NCBI RefSeq assembly: GCF_009557055.1
Contig: NZ_CP045649.1
Coordinates: forward strand, 3,261,501 to 3,325,500
Length of the DNA stretch: 64,000 bases
Source of the DNA: Nocardioides sp. dk884
GTDB lineage: Bacteria > Actinomycetota > Actinomycetes > Propionibacteriales > Nocardioidaceae
Reading direction: 5' to 3'
The notes below the pieces were generated by a model. The model had not been told where the DNA came from, did not search any database, and saw only the letters and a list, made by a program, of their open reading frames with translations. Position numbers and translations under genes: made by a program. This document shows positions 63,202 to 64,000 of this stretch, one piece after another. How positions within the stretch are numbered: the stretch's first letter is position 1; every line of letters begins with the position of its first letter.

Positions 63202-64000
63202 ATGACGACGCACCACCTGCGCCGCACCATCGCGGCGCTCGTCGCCGCCAGCACCGTGCTCGCCGGCGCCACCGCCTGCGCCGAGGGCGAGGCCTCCGAG
63301 GAGGACTCGCGCGCGCTGGAGATCGACTACGCGACGTACAACCCGCTCAGCCTGGTGATCAAGGACCAGGGCTGGCTCGAGGACGCGCTCGCCGACGAGG
63401 GCGTCGACGTGACCTGGGTGAAGTCCGACGGCTCGAACAAGGCCAACGAGTCGCTGCGCGCCGGCGCCATCGACATCGGCTCGACGGCCGGCTCGGCCGC
63501 GCTGCTGGCCCGGGCCAACGGCTCCCCGATCCGCACCATCGACATCTACTCCCAGCCCGAGTGGGCCGCGGTCGTGGTCGGCCCGGACTCCTCGATCACC
63601 GAGCTCTCCCAGCTGGAGGGCAAGAAGGTCGCGGCCACCCAGGGCACCGACCCGTACTTCTTCCTGGTCCAGGCCCTCGAGGCCGAGGGGGTGGACCGCT
63701 CGAAGGTCTCCATCGAGAACCTCCAGCACGCCGACGGCGCGACCGCGCTGCAGAACGGCGCGGTCGACGCCTGGGCGGGCCTGGACCCGATCATGGCGGA
63801 CGCCCAGACCGACGGCGCGGAGCTGATCTACCGCAACATCGACTTCAACACCTACGGCTTCCTCAACGCCACCGAGGACTTCCTCGAGGACGAGCCCGAG
63901 CTCGCCCAGCTGGTCGTCGACGCCTACGCCAAGGCCCGCGAGTGGGTGCAGGCCAATCCCGACGAGGCGGTCACGATCCTGGCCGAGGAGGCGGGCATCG
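63202..64000 (+). CDS. ABC transporter substrate-binding lipoprotein (sulfonate/nitrate type), 3' end cut
   Basis: An open frame from the ATG at 63202 (AAGGAA upstream) runs past the window end without a stop, giving at least 266 residues. The signal peptide has lipobox ATAC, with Cys26. The mature part is SsuA/TauA-like: LEIDYATYNPLSLVIKDQG, ESLRAGAIDIGSTAGSAALL, VAATQGTDPYFFLVQALEAEG and ALQNGAVDAWAGLDP. It binds the substrate outside the membrane for the ATPase encoded just upstream; the permease gene should follow. Confidence 0.88.
   Translation, partial: MTTHHLRRTIAALVAASTVLAGATACAEGEASEEDSRALEIDYATYNPLSLVIKDQGWLEDALADEGVDVTWVKSDGSNKANESLRAGAIDIGSTAGSAALLARANGSPIRTIDIYSQPEWAAVVVGPDSSITELSQLEGKKVAATQGTDPYFFLVQALEAEGVDRSKVSIENLQHADGATALQNGAVDAWAGLDPIMADAQTDGAELIYRNIDFNTYGFLNATEDFLEDEPELAQLVVDAYAKAREWVQANPDEAVTILAEEAGI

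Noticed and set aside
1..64000. CRISPR arrays, rRNA and tRNA genes
   Set aside because: No regularly spaced repeats of suitable length and no tRNA-like T-arm with matching acceptor stem were noticed by eye.

Overview
The window is GC-rich actinobacterial chromosome, most likely a Nocardioides-like member of the Propionibacteriales. Mycothiol amidase (mca), DUF222/HNH endonuclease, DUF4245, DUF4307, DUF1707 and DUF3618 families, an LpqY-SugABC-type transporter, many GTG starts and the xseA-xseB-DUF4245...glpX and mca/DUF4307/greA orders all point there. This assignment rests on family knowledge and gene order, not on a database search.

Layout. 1-4038: a truncated IclR regulator followed by mhpC-mhpA-mhpB, a partial phenylpropionate meta-cleavage operon closed by a strong hairpin at 4073-4108. 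4608-6334: an ECF sigma factor translationally coupled to a membrane-anchored propeller-like protein. 6382-7791: a SpoIIE-type phosphatase with a pentanucleotide repeat at its 5' end. 7896-17882: a ~10 kb integrative element in the 3' end of ychF. It is bounded by 15-bp direct repeats of the last codons of ychF and by matching arm-type repeats at both ends. It carries a lipoprotein, a relic of an older integrase, a Fic protein, a small membrane protein divergent from an XRE/MmyB regulator, a DUF222-HNH protein, a two-gene secreted cassette and a tyrosine integrase that appears frameshifted.

17868-30974: core genes (ychF, a Pcs-like CDP-alcohol transferase, an SDR, xthA, rmuC, a YrdC/YciO protein, ispH, xseA/xseB, DUF4245), then a molybdate regulator and transporter (mod) set whose modC overlaps the class II fructose bisphosphatase glpX. 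30939-37349: two alpha/beta hydrolases and a trehalose-type ABC importer (lpqY-sugA-sugB-sugC) preceded by a CRP/GlxR-like site. 37359-45449: a DUF1707 protein, a secreted Ser/Thr-rich protein, class I fumarase, a four-gene envelope cluster, a spermidine-synthase-like protein, class II fumarase and a secreted transglycosylase-like protein.

45664-62059: PhoH2-type PIN-ATPase, cis-prenyltransferase, TrhA, MFS exporter with divergent ArsR-type regulator, cobU, thioredoxin, mca, DUF4307, greA, a metB/AI-2E-transporter/ilvA operon, msrA, a small membrane protein between two clusters of a 22-bp repeat, a UbiB-family kinase and a GNAT acetyltransferase. 62213-64000: an AT-rich palindrome in front of a nitrate/sulfonate/taurine-type ABC importer (ATPase and binding protein) that runs off the end. 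No tRNA, rRNA or CRISPR array was seen.
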